Below are positions 17,024-27,777 of a DNA stretch of 64,000 nucleotides, in pieces. The notes under the pieces were generated by a model. It was not told where the DNA came from. It searched no databases and saw nothing but the letters and a program-made list of their open reading frames with translations. Both the position numbers and the translations under genes were made by a program. Source of the stretch: an uncultured Roseovarius sp. (GTDB lineage: Bacteria; Pseudomonadota; Alphaproteobacteria; Rhodobacterales; Rhodobacteraceae); contig CANMFU010000004.1 in the NCBI GenBank assembly GCA_947497295.1, positions 112,545-176,544 on the forward strand, given 5' to 3'. The stretch's first letter is position 1; the number at the start of each line of letters is the position of its first letter.

Positions 17024-17988
17024 GCCACAAGGCAACCGTCTGGGCCATCCAGCAACGCGGATTAAAGCCTGCGACCAAGATCGTGCTTTGGTTCCTCTGT
17101 GACCGGCACAATCCGGACTTCGGCTGTTTCCCGACGCAGGTACGATTGGCCGAGGACGCGGAAATGTCGGTCTCAGCGCTGAACAACCATCTCACCAAGC
17201 TTGAGGAGCTGCGCCTGATCACCCGGGTTCGCAGCTATGATCCGCGCACCCACAAGCGCAAAGCAACGCGCTACATCCTGGGGTTCGAGGATGGGTTTCC
17301 ACCAGAGCCAACTCCGAAAACCGGAGATGGAATTGCAGGAACGGAGGAAGAACAGAACGCCGACCCAACTCCTGATTCCGGACATGGAGCCATCTCCGGA
17401 TTTGCGGCAAAGCCATCTCCTGATTTTGCCCAAAGCCATCTCCGAAATCCGGAGATTAACCTTGTAAGAGAACCCCTAAGTAAACCAGTAAAGGAGGAGG
17501 AGGACGCGGCTGCGCGCGATTCCGATTTTGATCGGTTCTTTGACGAGCTTCTCTCGGCGCTGGGCTTTGCCACCAATGCGACCCTCCCTGCCTGGTGGCA
17601 GTGCTGGCCAGCGCGGCTGCACGTTCGCCGCTGGATCGATGACCTCGGGTTGTCTGAGGACCGGATCATCGAGGTCGCGACCCAGACCCGGAACGATCAC
17701 CCCAACCCGCCCGATGGGCCCAAGGCGCTGGATCGGTTCATGGAACGCGCCGCCCAGCGCGATGTGCAGGCGGCTGCCGCAAATGTCAGTGCCCTGAAAT
17801 TCAAACGCAGCCGCAAGGCCCAAGGCAAGCCACCGCCCAGCCCGGATGAACTGGCGGCCTTTTACGCCGCCAAGGTGAACTCCGACGAATACCTGCCAAA
17901 CGGCATGATCAGCACCGCCATGTGCAGTTTGATGCTGGCGCGCGGGCTGGTGACAGCGGACAGGCTGCGTCAGCGGGGAGTGCGGTGA
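17020..17988 (+). CDS. Phage replication protein with N-terminal winged helix (HTH_36)
   Basis: The 322-residue protein begins with a winged helix-turn-helix (residues 15-75). It contains CFPTQVRLAEDAEMSVSALN and a following wing (LRLITRVRSYDPRTHKRKAT) that match the replication-initiator-like HTH_36 family. A low-complexity linker rich in charged and serine residues follows. The C-terminal third (LPAWWQCWPARLHVRRWIDD) is helical. In related prophages this protein stands next to the origin and helicase-loading functions. It overlaps the methyltransferase gene by GTGA. I am sure of the DNA-binding domain and unsure of the precise replication role. Confidence 0.75.
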   Translation: MSHKATVWAIQQRGLKPATKIVLWFLCDRHNPDFGCFPTQVRLAEDAEMSVSALNNHLTKLEELRLITRVRSYDPRTHKRKATRYILGFEDGFPPEPTPKTGDGIAGTEEEQNADPTPDSGHGAISGFAAKPSPDFAQSHLRNPEINLVREPLSKPVKEEEDAAARDSDFDRFFDELLSALGFATNATLPAWWQCWPARLHVRRWIDDLGLSEDRIIEVATQTRNDHPNPPDGPKALDRFMERAAQRDVQAAAANVSALKFKRSRKAQGKPPPSPDELAAFYAAKVNSDEYLPNGMISTAMCSLMLARGLVTADRLRQRGVR

Positions 17989-19251
17989 ATGGCATGGTGT
18001 CACGTCCCCGGCACGGATTGTCCCTCTGCGCAGGCGGCGGAGGCCTTGATCTGGGCCTCATGCTCGCCGAGCCTGGCTATCACAGCCGCGCCTTTGTCGA
18101 GTGGGAGGACTGGCCCCGCGCCGTCCTCATTGCCGCCCAGCACGCGAGGTATTTTGCACCAGCGCCGATCTGGGACGATCTGCGCTCATTCGATGCCCTC
18201 CCATTCTTCGGTGCCTTCGACATCGTCTTGGCAGGATATCCCTGCCAGCCCTTCAGCGCCGCCGGAAAACGTGACGGTGCCGCCGATCCCCGCCACCTCT
18301 GGCCCGACGTCGCCCGTATCATTGCCGAGTGCAGCCCCGAGTGGGTCTTACTCGAGAATGTCGCCGGTCACGTCAGCCTCGGCCTTGAGACCGTGCTGCG
18401 AGAGCTTTGGGACATGGGCTACACGCCTGCGGCGGGCCTGTTCAGCGCGGCAGAAGTCGGCGCGCCGCACCAGCGACAGCGCATCTTCATCCTGGCCCAC
18501 ACCGATGAGCCTGCATCCCGGCACCGCCAGTTACAATCCGGCGGGGAACAGCGATTTCACCCGCAAGGCGGAGGCAATGGCGCTGGGCATCACCAACTGG
18601 TCGACACCAAAGGCGACCGACGGCGCGAAGGGTGGGCCGGGCCAGACCTATGGCTCGGGCGGGAGGCCACCCTTGCCAGCGCAGGCGGCGCAATGGCAGA
18701 CCCCGGTGGAGGACGATCAGGCGGACCGGCTGCACGGCAAGATCAACAGCCGGGGCGAGCCGAAGCTGTCGGCACAAGTCCTGCAATGGCCCACCCCGGC
18801 GGCCCAAAACTGGAAGGGCAGCAGCCCGGCCAGCGTGACGCGGGCAGATGGCAAAAGCCGGATGGATATCCTGCACTACCGGGCAGAACAGGGGTTCACC
18901 CACCCGGACCCGGCGATCACGCCGCATGGGCGGCGGTCCTCGCGGCACGCCCCGATCTCGCGCCCGCTCTGGGCTTCAATGATTGCCTCGCATGGGCGGG
19001 CCGTCTCGCGTCGGATCCTGAAGGCCCGGACGCGGCGGCGGCTCAATTCGATCTTCGTCGGATGGCTGATGGGCTGGCCCATCGGGCACGCGCTCTGCGC
19101 CTGCTCGGCAACGGAGTTCACCCACTGGCAGCAGCGCATGCGTGGCGCACTCTCGCAGCTGCCCATGGCCTCGGGTCCGTGGATCTGGCGACCGAGCGAG
19201 GAGCCGGTGGGCCCGGTGCAAATGAACCTCTTTGAAGGATGGCAGCCATGA
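17985..19251 (+). CDS. C5-cytosine DNA methyltransferase, coding frame changes near 18,490
   Basis: The N-terminal half, read from GTG 17985, has motif I LSLCAGGGGLDLGL, motif IV GYPCQPFS with its catalytic cysteine, motif VI ENV and motif VIII QRQRIFI. Up to about 18,490 this frame has GC-rich third positions. Beyond that point the strong codon bias moves to the frame of 17989-19251, which carries WPTP repeats (SWPTPMSLHPG, QWPTPAAQNW) and the phage-methyltransferase end FVGWLMGWPIG. Yet the first frame stays open to 19235 and contains a good motif X (LLGNGVHPLAAAHAW) over the same DNA. So either a frameshift splits one gene or both frames are used. It would methylate cytosine to protect phage DNA. 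Confidence 0.7.
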
Positions 19252-19925
19252 GCATGCAGGGACGAATTACCCGCACGAGTGGTGCAAAAGTCAAACGCGT
19301 GCTGGGCGTGCAGGTAGCGCTGGAATGGGCGTTCCGGGTGGAAAAGGCACAGCTGGAATTGCCGCCGCCAGAGGATGTGGTCGAGGAGGGCTTCGGGTTT
19401 GGCCTCGAATATGTCCTGATGCAGCGTGCCGCGTTGGGCTGCAAGGTCGATGGCGGCCAGCACAAGATGGGCAGCTACACCCACGCGGACGCCGAGGTCA
19501 TCGCTGCCACCGTGGCCGGGATGCCCGACAGTCTGGGCGGCATCCGCATGGCCATCCGCATCACCGAACTGGCCCGCGCCGGGTTGACCCCCGACTGGAT
19601 GCCCGGTGTCGTACCGCGCTGTGTGCCGGTCGCGACGCGGCAAAATCAGCATGGTGTTCGGGCCGTGACGGAGATTGTGAGCACTGAACGGGTGCTGACT
19701 CGCGGTAAATGGCGATCGGTCGAGGTCTTGGCCTGTCCGGTCACATGGCGGCCGCATCCGGAGCAGATTGCATCCGCCCGGCGCGGATATGAGGATTGGT
19801 GGCAGGCGCTGGGCTGGGTCCGGGATGGGCTGGTGGTGTGCGGTATGCTGCGGGAGGTGGAGGTGACAGCAGCGATGCCGAGAGTGCGACCTTGGGCTGC
19901 AAGCTCGCCAGGCAGTGAAAGATGA
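19248..19925 (+). CDS. Uncharacterised early prophage protein
   Basis: The 225-residue protein (start MSMQGRITRTSGAKVKRVLG) is basic at its N-terminus and ends with helical, tryptophan-rich segments (YEDWWQALGWVRDGLVVCGM, then AAMPRVRPW). Ending in a proline-tryptophan motif is common for hypothetical proteins at this place in Rhodobacterales prophages. It overlaps the methyltransferase frame by 4 bp. The last eleven residues (AASSPGSER) look like an extension created at the junction with the defence block, which begins immediately after on the opposite strand, 14 bp away. Confidence 0.65.
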   Translation: MSMQGRITRTSGAKVKRVLGVQVALEWAFRVEKAQLELPPPEDVVEEGFGFGLEYVLMQRAALGCKVDGGQHKMGSYTHADAEVIAATVAGMPDSLGGIRMAIRITELARAGLTPDWMPGVVPRCVPVATRQNQHGVRAVTEIVSTERVLTRGKWRSVEVLACPVTWRPHPEQIASARRGYEDWWQALGWVRDGLVVCGMLREVEVTAAMPRVRPWAASSPGSER

Positions 19926-19939
19926 GGGTATCCCAAACC

Positions 19940-21997
19940 CTATGCGAACTTGATGAACAGCTCATCCTCGAGACCCAGTTCGGTCAGGGTGTATTTCATC
20001 CGCTCGAATTTAGTCGTCGAATCGATGTTGCCCTCGACGAAATAGCCCTCCGCGACCTGAACCGACTGGCGCAAGCTGGCGGGGTCGGCGGCCAGTTGGA
20101 TGCGATCACCAAGCTTCGTACCGTGGAAAGCGTCAGGTTGCTCAGAAAGCAGACGCTGGATGACCTCGACGTAAAGACGGCTGACCTGCGTCACCCAGAG
20201 CCGGTTTCCGAGGAAAACCGCATATTCCAATTTTTTGAATTTCGGTTCTTCCGCCTCGAAGATATTGACCTCATCAACATCCGAGCCGACCAGCACGTCC
20301 ACGCTGGGGGCGGGCCAGACCTCAAGAAACCGCTGTGCGATGCGCTCTGCCCGCGCTTCGATCTGTGCGACGTTCCAATGATCAAGGGTCTGCAGGTCGC
20401 GATTGAGCCAGAGCCGACTGTAGCGGTAGCCTTGTTCAGCACCATCGTGGTTCATGTCCCGCTTTGCGGTAAATGTCTTGTTACCAAGTCGACCGTTGTT
20501 GCCTGACAGCGTCAGGTTGCCGATCGTGTTGAGGAAGTGCTCTCCCATCGCCGCATAGTCGTCCTCGTCGAGGATGCTGCGCCATTCCGGATCAGGGTTT
20601 TGCGGGAAGATATGCTCGACCGTGATTCCGGGCACCGTGACATCGACGATCTCTCGGTTGTTGTGGTTCTCGAGCCTGTCAAAGAAATAGGTGCGCGTGC
20701 GCCCCTTTACGCTGTACATGTCCTTCTCCTTGAGAACCGCCAGCACCTCGGGGTCGCGCGGGAAACGCTGTGTGCCGCCACGCTGCATCAGCGCGCGCTG
20801 GATCGATTTGAGGTATTCCGCGGGTTCCACCCGATCGTAAAGGCCCATAAAGATCTTGTTCAGCGCGTTGGTAGGTAGGCCCAAGATGGCGCGACGCCAG
20901 ACATAGCTCTGTACCAAACGCAACACTGCAGCATAGTCGTCTCGGGAAATCACCCCGGCCTGGAAATCCCGATAGACCGGCATCAGGAACGGATAGGACA
21001 CGTTGATTTCGAGTGTGCGGATATAGCCGAGTTCGCGCGCGATCACGGCGTCCGTTTCCAGATCAGGATTAAGCAGGCGCGCATAGACGTTCGACAGATC
21101 GCGGATTTCGACAAGCGCATCCATCAGCTCGGGCGAGTTTGGTGTGGGAAAGCGCTCTTTGAACTTGGCGTAGACCGCGCCCTTGTTAGGAATGTCCTTC
21201 TGCTTCAGTGTCAGATAGTCACGGATGAAATCTGACACGCGGCTTTCATTCACCTCGAGATTTCGCGCATTGCGCTCGATTGGCTCCCAGAACTTGCGGA
21301 ACACCTGCTCCTGCTCTTTGCGCGGCAATCCCATAAGGATGTAGTTGCGGATTAGGTCAGCCTGCGAAAGCTCCAGACCCGTCGAATTCAGGCTCTCGAA
21401 TATGCGCTGCGGGTTGTCCTTCTGGCGGTCCAGCGCAATGTCGACAAAGATGAGTTTGGACAGTCCCTTAAGGACAATTGCCACGTTGGACGCGTCGATC
21501 CTGGTCTGAAAGAAGCGGAAATTCTCGACCAACCGCGAATACCCCCTGACCTTAACCGCTTCCTGTGGATCCATTAGCTGAGCCAGCGCGGCCTTGTTGT
21601 TGTCGGTGGGTTTCAGCTTCAGCTTCTCGGTGTCTTCTGCAAATTCGTTGATCAGGAATGTCTTGTAGACGCGCTGGGCTTCGCGCTCTTCACCCGCGGT
21701 AATCAGGTAACGGAAGATGGCGATGTAGATAAGCGTCAGCGTGGTCAGGCGCTGCTGGCCATCAATGATCGTAAATTCGCGAAGTCCTGAGACAGTGTAA
21801 ACATCATCATGAACGTAAACGACGCTGCCAATGAAATGCCCGGACAGATCGTCTATGCCCCCAACTTCCAGAATATCCTTGAACAACTGCGCGCATTGCG
21901 TCTTCGCCCAGTCATAATTACGCTGATAGACAGGAATCGCGAAAGACGTCTCATTGCTGGCCAGAAAACGATCAACCTTGGTCTCTGCTGCCTTCAC
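19940..21997 (-). CDS. DUF262-DUF1524 (GmrSD-like) restriction nuclease, single chain
   Basis: The protein of about 685 residues has the DUF262 (GmrS-type) nucleotide-binding signature FTIIDGQQRLTTLTLIYIAI near residue 80. Near residue 500 there is a DUF1524 (GmrD-type) His-Me finger nuclease (VTVEHIFPQNPDPEW, then LNTIGNLTLSGNNGRLGNKT). Two-domain proteins of this type are type IV restriction enzymes that cut modified phage DNA, often glucosylated hydroxymethylcytosine. I prefer the GTG at 21997, preceded by GGGAG, because the family starts with a KVDRFL helix. The frame is open to 22084 with an unrelated arginine-rich stretch. It follows hsdR on the same strand after 210 bp and may be an independent unit. 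Confidence 0.85.
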   Translation of the reverse strand: MKAAETKVDRFLASNETSFAIPVYQRNYDWAKTQCAQLFKDILEVGGIDDLSGHFIGSVVYVHDDVYTVSGLREFTIIDGQQRLTTLTLIYIAIFRYLITAGEEREAQRVYKTFLINEFAEDTEKLKLKPTDNNKAALAQLMDPQEAVKVRGYSRLVENFRFFQTRIDASNVAIVLKGLSKLIFVDIALDRQKDNPQRIFESLNSTGLELSQADLIRNYILMGLPRKEQEQVFRKFWEPIERNARNLEVNESRVSDFIRDYLTLKQKDIPNKGAVYAKFKERFPTPNSPELMDALVEIRDLSNVYARLLNPDLETDAVIARELGYIRTLEINVSYPFLMPVYRDFQAGVISRDDYAAVLRLVQSYVWRRAILGLPTNALNKIFMGLYDRVEPAEYLKSIQRALMQRGGTQRFPRDPEVLAVLKEKDMYSVKGRTRTYFFDRLENHNNREIVDVTVPGITVEHIFPQNPDPEWRSILDEDDYAAMGEHFLNTIGNLTLSGNNGRLGNKTFTAKRDMNHDGAEQGYRYSRLWLNRDLQTLDHWNVAQIEARAERIAQRFLEVWPAPSVDVLVGSDVDEVNIFEAEEPKFKKLEYAVFLGNRLWVTQVSRLYVEVIQRLLSEQPDAFHGTKLGDRIQLAADPASLRQSVQVAEGYFVEGNIDSTTKFERMKYTLTELGLEDELFIKFA

Positions 21998-22208
21998 CCC
22001 GTGTCTCCCAAACCACCATTCAGACGCGACGCTATGAGATCGCGGCCTAAGAGTCACGCGGGGTTGGCTAGGTTTCCGGGGCAAGGGGCAGTTAAGACTG
22101 AATATTTCCTGATGCGACGCGACAAGTACTTGGCGTCGTCGCCCGACTTATCACGACTGGCAACACGCAGAAGTGAACACGCCTGACTAGTTCGCGCCAA
22201 CAGTATCC

Positions 22209-25200
22209 CTAGACTTGCCCGCCCACTCCTTTGAACTTTTCGACGAACGTTGAAATCTTTTCAAAGACGGTCGTCTTCTTGGTCCGAAACTGCGGATTTA
22301 GCGGGCTCATTTTCGGGAGTATAGCATTTAGGTCAGCGCCGTTTTCACTTGCAAATTCGCGTTTTATGGAAGCCGAAATATAACGCTTCGCAGCGTCAGA
22401 GTTTAGATCTTCTGACTTGATAAGCTCCTCGACTTCCTTGCGTTGTTCAGCCTGAGCAAACGAAAAAAATGCGTCAATCACACCAGCTTTGTCATCAATC
22501 TGGTCAAGATCAGTCTGATTAATGAAGTCCACTATCAGACTCTCTTTTGCTCGATTACCAAGACTACCGCGAATGACGCGGCGAGCATCGTCAATCAGAT
22601 CCCCCTTGCTCTTCACCTTCTTATTTTTGTCGAAGATTAGCTCGAGGATGTAGTCGAGGTTGATCTCCTGCGATTTGAGAAGGTCCACCTCAAAGACTAC
22701 GTCATCCCACTCGATATTGCTCTGTTCTTGCTCAGCCGACGACTTTGCCCGGCGCAGCCAATCGCGAATATCATTGTACGTCGATCTATAGTCTTGAATT
22801 GCTCTGTCGGAAGGCAGGTCTATTGCCTCCAAGTCACGAAGGTCATCGTCGCTCAAGTAGTGCTTTTGCTTGAACTCCTCGACGGCATAAGGGTCTGTTG
22901 GGTCCAGCCCCTGATAGGCATTCAATGCAGTGAACTCATCGTAGTTCCGAAGGACATTCTCTATCCTCAGATACTCACCAAAGAGCTTTGCAAACTCCTT
23001 CTTGTCTTCTTCTTTGACAATCTCGTCCGGCTTGGGAAAGCGTTCGCTTAACTCGTTCAGAACATCGATGAACCCGCGACGCGCAGTACCTGTTTCCTGA
23101 TCGGCGAAACCATTCATGTATTCGTCGTAGCTCTTCTCCAGCACGACGTTCTTTGTGTTCTTGTCACCAAACAACGTAATCGCATCAACGGTGGCTTGCT
23201 CCAAGTCCCTGAACGCTACGATATTGCCAAATGTCTTCGTCGCATCGAAGATTCGGTTGGTCCTGGAGAACGCCTGCATCAAGCCATGGTAGCGGAGGTT
23301 TTTGTCGACGAACAATGTATTGAGCGTCGGAGCGTCAAAGCCAGTAAGGAACATGCCGACGACAATGAGTAGGTCGATATCCCTCGAGCGAACCCGGCTG
23401 GCGAGGTCGCGATAATAGTTCTGAAAACCGCTACTATCGACACTAAAATTCGTCTTAAAGAATCCATTATAGTCATCGACTGCCGCGCTTAAAAATTCCT
23501 TCGCGCTGCTATTCATCGCTGACACATCAAAGCTCTCGTCCTGAATGTCCCCGATCGCATCTTGCTCTTCGTTGGCTGCAAACGAGAAGATCGTCGCGAT
23601 CTTGAGCGGCTTTTCACTGTCTACTTGCAGAGCGTTTAAGGTTTCATAGTAGAGCTTTGCCGCATCCACACTGCTGACGGCAAACATGGCGTTGAACCCA
23701 TTGCTCCCCGCCTGCGTCCTGTGGGTTTTTTGACGGAAGTTGTTCAGTATATACTGCGAAACTTCTCGAATGCGTTCAGGATGCAGAAGCGCTTGCTTGT
23801 TTTCGGCGGCGCTAAGTTTCTTTTCGTCTTGCTCGGTTTCAATGGCTTTGAACTGGGGACGAACATCGTTGTAGTCGACCTTGAACTTCAGAACCTTTTC
23901 GTCGCGGATGGCGTCAGTGATCACATACGAATGCAACTCACGCCCAAACACGCTTGCAGTCGTTTCAGCCCCTAGTGCATTCTCAGGAAAGATCGGCGTT
24001 CCGGTGAAACCAAACTGATAAAATCGCTTGAACTTCTTCTTCAGATTCTTCTGTGCCTCACCAAACTGACTGCGATGGCATTCGTCAAAAATGAAGACCA
24101 CCTGCTGATCATACACCGGCAGATCACCCTCTGATTTCATCAGGTTATTCAGCTTCTGGATTGTCGTGACAATGATTTTGTTATCGTCTTTACCCAAGTT
24201 GCGCTTCAACCCGGCCGTACTGTCAGAGCCGTTAACGCTGTCAGGGGAAAATCGCTGGTATTCCTTCATCGTCTGGTAGTCGAGATCCTTACGGTCCACG
24301 ACGAAGAAGACCTTGTCGATAAATCCCAGCTCAGTCGCTAACCGCGCAGCCTTAAAACTCGTCAGCGTCTTGCCAGAGCCAGTGGTGTGCCAGATGAAGC
24401 CACCACTCTCTGGTTTTCTCCAGTTTTTGGCCTCAAATGAGCTTTTGATCTTCCACAGAATGCGTTCTGTCGCAGCAATCTGGTAAGGCCGCATGACAAG
24501 CAGGGTGTCACTGACATCGAAAACCGAATACTGCAGTAAAACGTTCAGCAGTGTGCGCTTCTGAAGGAAAGTCGCGGTGAAATCCTTCAGATCCTTGATC
24601 AAGCTATTGTCGGACTTCGCCCAGTTCATGGTGAAGTCAAAGCTGTTCTTGTTGCGCTTTGTCGTGTTGGCGAAATACCGGGTATCTGTGCCGTTCGAAA
24701 TCACGAAGAGCTGCAGGAACTTAAACAGGGAATTTTCGTTGTTAAAGCTCTCTTTGCTATACCGATGGATCTGATTGAACGCCTCTCGGATCGCCACGCC
24801 GCGCCTTTTCAGCTCGATTTGCACCAAAGGCAAACCATTGACCAAGATCGTCACGTCATAGCGATTAGAATGGGAGCCCACTTGCTCGAACTGCTTGATT
24901 ACCTGCAGTTTGTTGCGTGCCTTGTTCTTTTTGTCGACCAGGTAGATGTTCTGGATGCGACCATCGTCAAAGACGAAATCGTGGATGTAGTTGTCATGGA
25001 TTTTGCGGGTTTTTTCGACGATGCTGTCGCTGGGTTTGTCTAGGTAAGTTTCGGCAAAACGCTTCCATTCATCAGCCGAAAATTTGACGTTGTTCAGCTC
25101 TTCCAGCTGTACCCGAACGTTGGCGAGCATGGCCCCAGGTGTCGTAAGGGCCGACAGGAATTCATAGCCAAGACTGACCAGATCCTGAACCAACTCGCGT

Positions 25201-25319
25201 TCCAGATCATCTTCGCTCTGGTACCGATCAGCGGCGTCCCACTCTTTGGTGTACTTGTCGAGGACGATGAAATTCTTAGTTTCCGCGATGGTTTTCGTCT
25301 GCTCAACCATTTTGCTCAT
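22209..25319 (-). CDS. hsdR: Type I restriction endonuclease subunit R, EcoR124 (IC) family
   Basis: This 1036-residue motor-nuclease has an N-terminal PD-ExK nuclease (D155 in [10 protein letters not shown], then E169-L-K171). Two RecA-like helicase lobes follow, with Walker A TGSGKT at 313-318, the DEAD-box variant DECH at 412-415 and motif III GFTGTP. A long helical C-terminus docks on the methylase. It translocates DNA with ATP and cuts when two complexes collide. Length and motif spacing match type IC enzymes. Its start overlaps the end of prrC by 17 bp, so its translation is coupled to that gene. Confidence 0.95.
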   Translation of the reverse strand: MSKMVEQTKTIAETKNFIVLDKYTKEWDAADRYQSEDDLERELVQDLVSLGYEFLSALTTPGAMLANVRVQLEELNNVKFSADEWKRFAETYLDKPSDSIVEKTRKIHDNYIHDFVFDDGRIQNIYLVDKKNKARNKLQVIKQFEQVGSHSNRYDVTILVNGLPLVQIELKRRGVAIREAFNQIHRYSKESFNNENSLFKFLQLFVISNGTDTRYFANTTKRNKNSFDFTMNWAKSDNSLIKDLKDFTATFLQKRTLLNVLLQYSVFDVSDTLLVMRPYQIAATERILWKIKSSFEAKNWRKPESGGFIWHTTGSGKTLTSFKAARLATELGFIDKVFFVVDRKDLDYQTMKEYQRFSPDSVNGSDSTAGLKRNLGKDDNKIIVTTIQKLNNLMKSEGDLPVYDQQVVFIFDECHRSQFGEAQKNLKKKFKRFYQFGFTGTPIFPENALGAETTASVFGRELHSYVITDAIRDEKVLKFKVDYNDVRPQFKAIETEQDEKKLSAAENKQALLHPERIREVSQYILNNFRQKTHRTQAGSNGFNAMFAVSSVDAAKLYYETLNALQVDSEKPLKIATIFSFAANEEQDAIGDIQDESFDVSAMNSSAKEFLSAAVDDYNGFFKTNFSVDSSGFQNYYRDLASRVRSRDIDLLIVVGMFLTGFDAPTLNTLFVDKNLRYHGLMQAFSRTNRIFDATKTFGNIVAFRDLEQATVDAITLFGDKNTKNVVLEKSYDEYMNGFADQETGTARRGFIDVLNELSERFPKPDEIVKEEDKKEFAKLFGEYLRIENVLRNYDEFTALNAYQGLDPTDPYAVEEFKQKHYLSDDDLRDLEAIDLPSDRAIQDYRSTYNDIRDWLRRAKSSAEQEQSNIEWDDVVFEVDLLKSQEINLDYILELIFDKNKKVKSKGDLIDDARRVIRGSLGNRAKESLIVDFINQTDLDQIDDKAGVIDAFFSFAQAEQRKEVEELIKSEDLNSDAAKRYISASIKREFASENGADLNAILPKMSPLNPQFRTKKTTVFEKISTFVEKFKGVGGQV

Positions 25320-26499
25320 CCTGTTGCCAATAGGCGTAATTGTTCACCAGGTTATCCAATAAGAGCTTCACAGTGTTTTTCTCGGCAGGCGAAGGATCCC
25401 GGACCTGCTCATTCGAAAGCGCTGAGTGGGTGAAAGTATTGATTGCCCTTACGTAGGCATCTTTACTGCCGTCCACCGTGTCAAGCAGATCGCTCCACCT
25501 TGCATAGCCCAGGAACCCGGCTGTTTTCTCATAAAGGTTCCGAAGCAGCGTAAAATGGTATCGCTCGACAGCGTTGCCAGCGATCGCCTCTTCCAACACC
25601 TTCTTCAAATGCAAATGATAGGAAAAACTCTTGTTCGCATCGCCGTACTTGACGTTCAGATTGAAGGTCCCATCTTCCATCCGCTCAAGCAGATAGCACC
25701 CTTCTTTCTTACCCTGCTTTCTTAGGTCAAGCTCGTTGTGCAGAACGTTGTAGAACAATGGACTGTGGGTCGTGACGACAAATTTCAGTTGCTGCGGCGC
25801 AGCTTTGATCAGGTTCGCTAGGTTCACCGCCAATTCGATCAAGTGGTTTTCATCAAGCGAGCTGACTGGGTCATCAACAAAAACGTACTGCAGCACATTG
25901 AACTGATCTGTTGGTCGATCGCCGACCTCGGCAATGCTCAGAACCGAAACCACTTCTTCAAGGAGGGTGAAGAAGATGCTCCAGATGAAATTGCTTTCTT
26001 CACCCTTGGATATCTTGAAGTTACCGGTTTCCTCATCCCCACCGGCTTCAACGGAGAATGTGACTTCAGAATTGGCCTTGATCACGATCTCTTTGTCTTG
26101 CCCAAGCTCATCCTTGGTTTGAACGGTATATTCTTGGTTGAAAGTGGGTGTCAGCTTGTCATTGGCATATCGCTGAAAATTTCTAGTGATATTTGGCTCT
26201 TGCCCTTGCTCGGTCAAGATCCATTCAGTGAACGTATTCGGCTGGATCACCAATTTGGCATCGCCGTCACCCTGCAGGTCATTGTTCCAATAAAACAGGT
26301 CCTCGGTGAAGGCGTTGTAGTACAGAATTTTTTCGCGCGAGAGCTCGCTTTCCTGACCGTCTTCAGTCTTGTGAGCGATTAGGTCCTTTAAGGTACGGGA
26401 CAGCCGAGTTTTACCAGTGCCGTTGAAGGCGTAGATCAACTGCACCTTCTTATCGGCTGCATGCAGCTGTTGTGCGATCTCCTCGAGGGTCTGGCTCAT
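25303..26499 (-). CDS. prrC: Anticodon nuclease PrrC
   Basis: The 398-residue protein matches E. coli PrrC in length, position and motifs. The ABC-type ATPase part has Walker A AFNGTGKT at residues 24-31, Walker B/D-loop [14 protein letters not shown] at 207-220 and the switch histidine in TTHS (242-246). The anticodon-nuclease part keeps the R-x3-E pair R320 and E324 (LLRNLYEK) and a histidine at 358 (NTFTHSAL), corresponding to the known catalytic triad R320, E324 and H356. PrrC is held silent by its type IC restriction partner and, when a phage disables that enzyme, cleaves tRNA-Lys to stop the infection. It lies exactly between hsdS and hsdR, abutting hsdS, as in the prototype prr locus. 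Confidence 0.9.
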   Translation of the reverse strand: MSQTLEEIAQQLHAADKKVQLIYAFNGTGKTRLSRTLKDLIAHKTEDGQESELSREKILYYNAFTEDLFYWNNDLQGDGDAKLVIQPNTFTEWILTEQGQEPNITRNFQRYANDKLTPTFNQEYTVQTKDELGQDKEIVIKANSEVTFSVEAGGDEETGNFKISKGEESNFIWSIFFTLLEEVVSVLSIAEVGDRPTDQFNVLQYVFVDDPVSSLDENHLIELAVNLANLIKAAPQQLKFVVTTHSPLFYNVLHNELDLRKQGKKEGCYLLERMEDGTFNLNVKYGDANKSFSYHLHLKKVLEEAIAGNAVERYHFTLLRNLYEKTAGFLGYARWSDLLDTVDGSKDAYVRAINTFTHSALSNEQVRDPSPAEKNTVKLLLDNLVNNYAYWQQDEQNG

Positions 26500-27777
26500 T
26501 TACGCGGCCTCCTCAGATTTGGGGAAGCTCAAGAGCAGGTCGCGGTAGTGTTCGTATTGCTGCTGACGCAACTTGATCTCACGCGGCAGGCCTTCGCTCA
26601 GCGAAGCGGTCAGCGTGTTGAACTTGTCGAGGATGTTGACGACGCGGTCTTGCTCTTCGGCAGAGGGAACAGGGATCAATATCTTGGCGAGGTTGTCGGC
26701 ATTAACGCGTCTGACCTTTGCGCCGGTAATGTGAATCCGTTTTTGTTTTTGAAACTGCTCCGTTTGGAAGAAGTAGGCGACAAATTTGGGGTTTAACTTG
26801 TGCGAGTAGAAGCATGCGTCGCTGCTAACCGCGATATCCTCATCGCCAAGCCAAGCCACGGCCTTGCAGACGTCTTCATCGTTTTCGCTCGTAGTCGCAA
26901 TAACTAAATCGCCCGGTTTTGCCATGCGAGCTTTCTTCGCAAACTCTTCTGAAACAAAGCTTTTCGTTGTATGGGCATAGGTCCCGTAGTGGGTGTAAAT
27001 CTGACCGTAGTGAATGCAGCCTACTCCAGACTCTGCGAAGTCTTTCTTCTGAAGGCCGCCGCCGCGCGTGAAGGCTCCAACCCGCTCATCACCCATGGGC
27101 AAATGCTCAACATCTTTGCCCCCATAGTCCAGCAATTGCTCTCGATAGTAGTTGTGTTGCTGCTTGCGGGCTTTAAGCTCGGCTGTCAGCTCGGCTGTCA
27201 GCTCGGCTGTCAGCTCGGTGAAACTGTCCAAAATCCGAACAATCTCCGCTTGGATCGAACGTGATTTCTTTGTGTTCTTGGGGCATGGTATAGGTATCAG
27301 GACCTTTGCCAAATCCTTGGCAGAAACATCAATTACCTTTGCCCCCTTTGCGTATTTGCGCTTTTCTTGCTCGAAAGCAGGCGTTTGAGTAAAATAAGCA
27401 AAATACTTCCCCAACACCGACCTGTTGGGCTTGAAGATTGTTGCGTGCCCGCCGGTTACGGCCTGTTCTTGACCAAAATAGACCAGGGGCGTTCCTACAT
27501 CTTCGAAGTTTTCGCTTGTATTGGTAATCACGACATCGCCCGTATCCACTTTTTTTAGGCTTGCAGCGGTCTCTGGCGAAACAAACGAGATGGTTTCCTC
27601 AGTTGAAAGCCCATAAAAAGTATAGATCTGGCCGTAGTGGATCGCGGGCACACCAGTTTCAGTGAAGTCAGACTTCGGCAGACCGTTTCCACGGATCAAG
27701 TCACCAAGTTCACCCAAAGGAGTCCAGATTACAGCAGCTTCATCCAGCAGCCTTTCCAGAGAACCCAACTTGCTCAT
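26500..27777 (-). CDS. hsdS: Type I restriction specificity subunit S with TAEL repeats
   Basis: The 425-residue protein has two target-recognition domains, each with a matching start and end ([18 protein letters not shown] and [31 protein letters not shown] and [13 protein letters not shown]), separated by a central conserved coiled region. That region holds three tandem TAEL units at residues 190-201, preceded by a fourth TEL. In EcoR124-type enzymes the number of TAEL units sets the spacing between the two halves of the recognition site. It joins two HsdM and two HsdR chains. Its start overlaps the hsdM stop by 4 bp. The DNA target cannot be read from sequence. Confidence 0.93.
   Translation of the reverse strand: MSKLGSLERLLDEAAVIWTPLGELGDLIRGNGLPKSDFTETGVPAIHYGQIYTFYGLSTEETISFVSPETAASLKKVDTGDVVITNTSENFEDVGTPLVYFGQEQAVTGGHATIFKPNRSVLGKYFAYFTQTPAFEQEKRKYAKGAKVIDVSAKDLAKVLIPIPCPKNTKKSRSIQAEIVRILDSFTELTAELTAELTAELKARKQQHNYYREQLLDYGGKDVEHLPMGDERVGAFTRGGGLQKKDFAESGVGCIHYGQIYTHYGTYAHTTKSFVSEEFAKKARMAKPGDLVIATTSENDEDVCKAVAWLGDEDIAVSSDACFYSHKLNPKFVAYFFQTEQFQKQKRIHITGAKVRRVNADNLAKILIPVPSAEEQDRVVNILDKFNTLTASLSEGLPREIKLRQQQYEHYRDLLLSFPKSEEAA
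27176..27211 (+). repeat. Three 12-bp direct repeats within hsdS
   Basis: AGCTCGGCTGTC is repeated three times without gaps, encoding the TAEL units on the minus strand; the unit recurs partially at 27212. Repeats of this kind can gain or lose a unit by slippage or unequal crossing-over, changing the restriction specificity. Confidence 0.85.
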
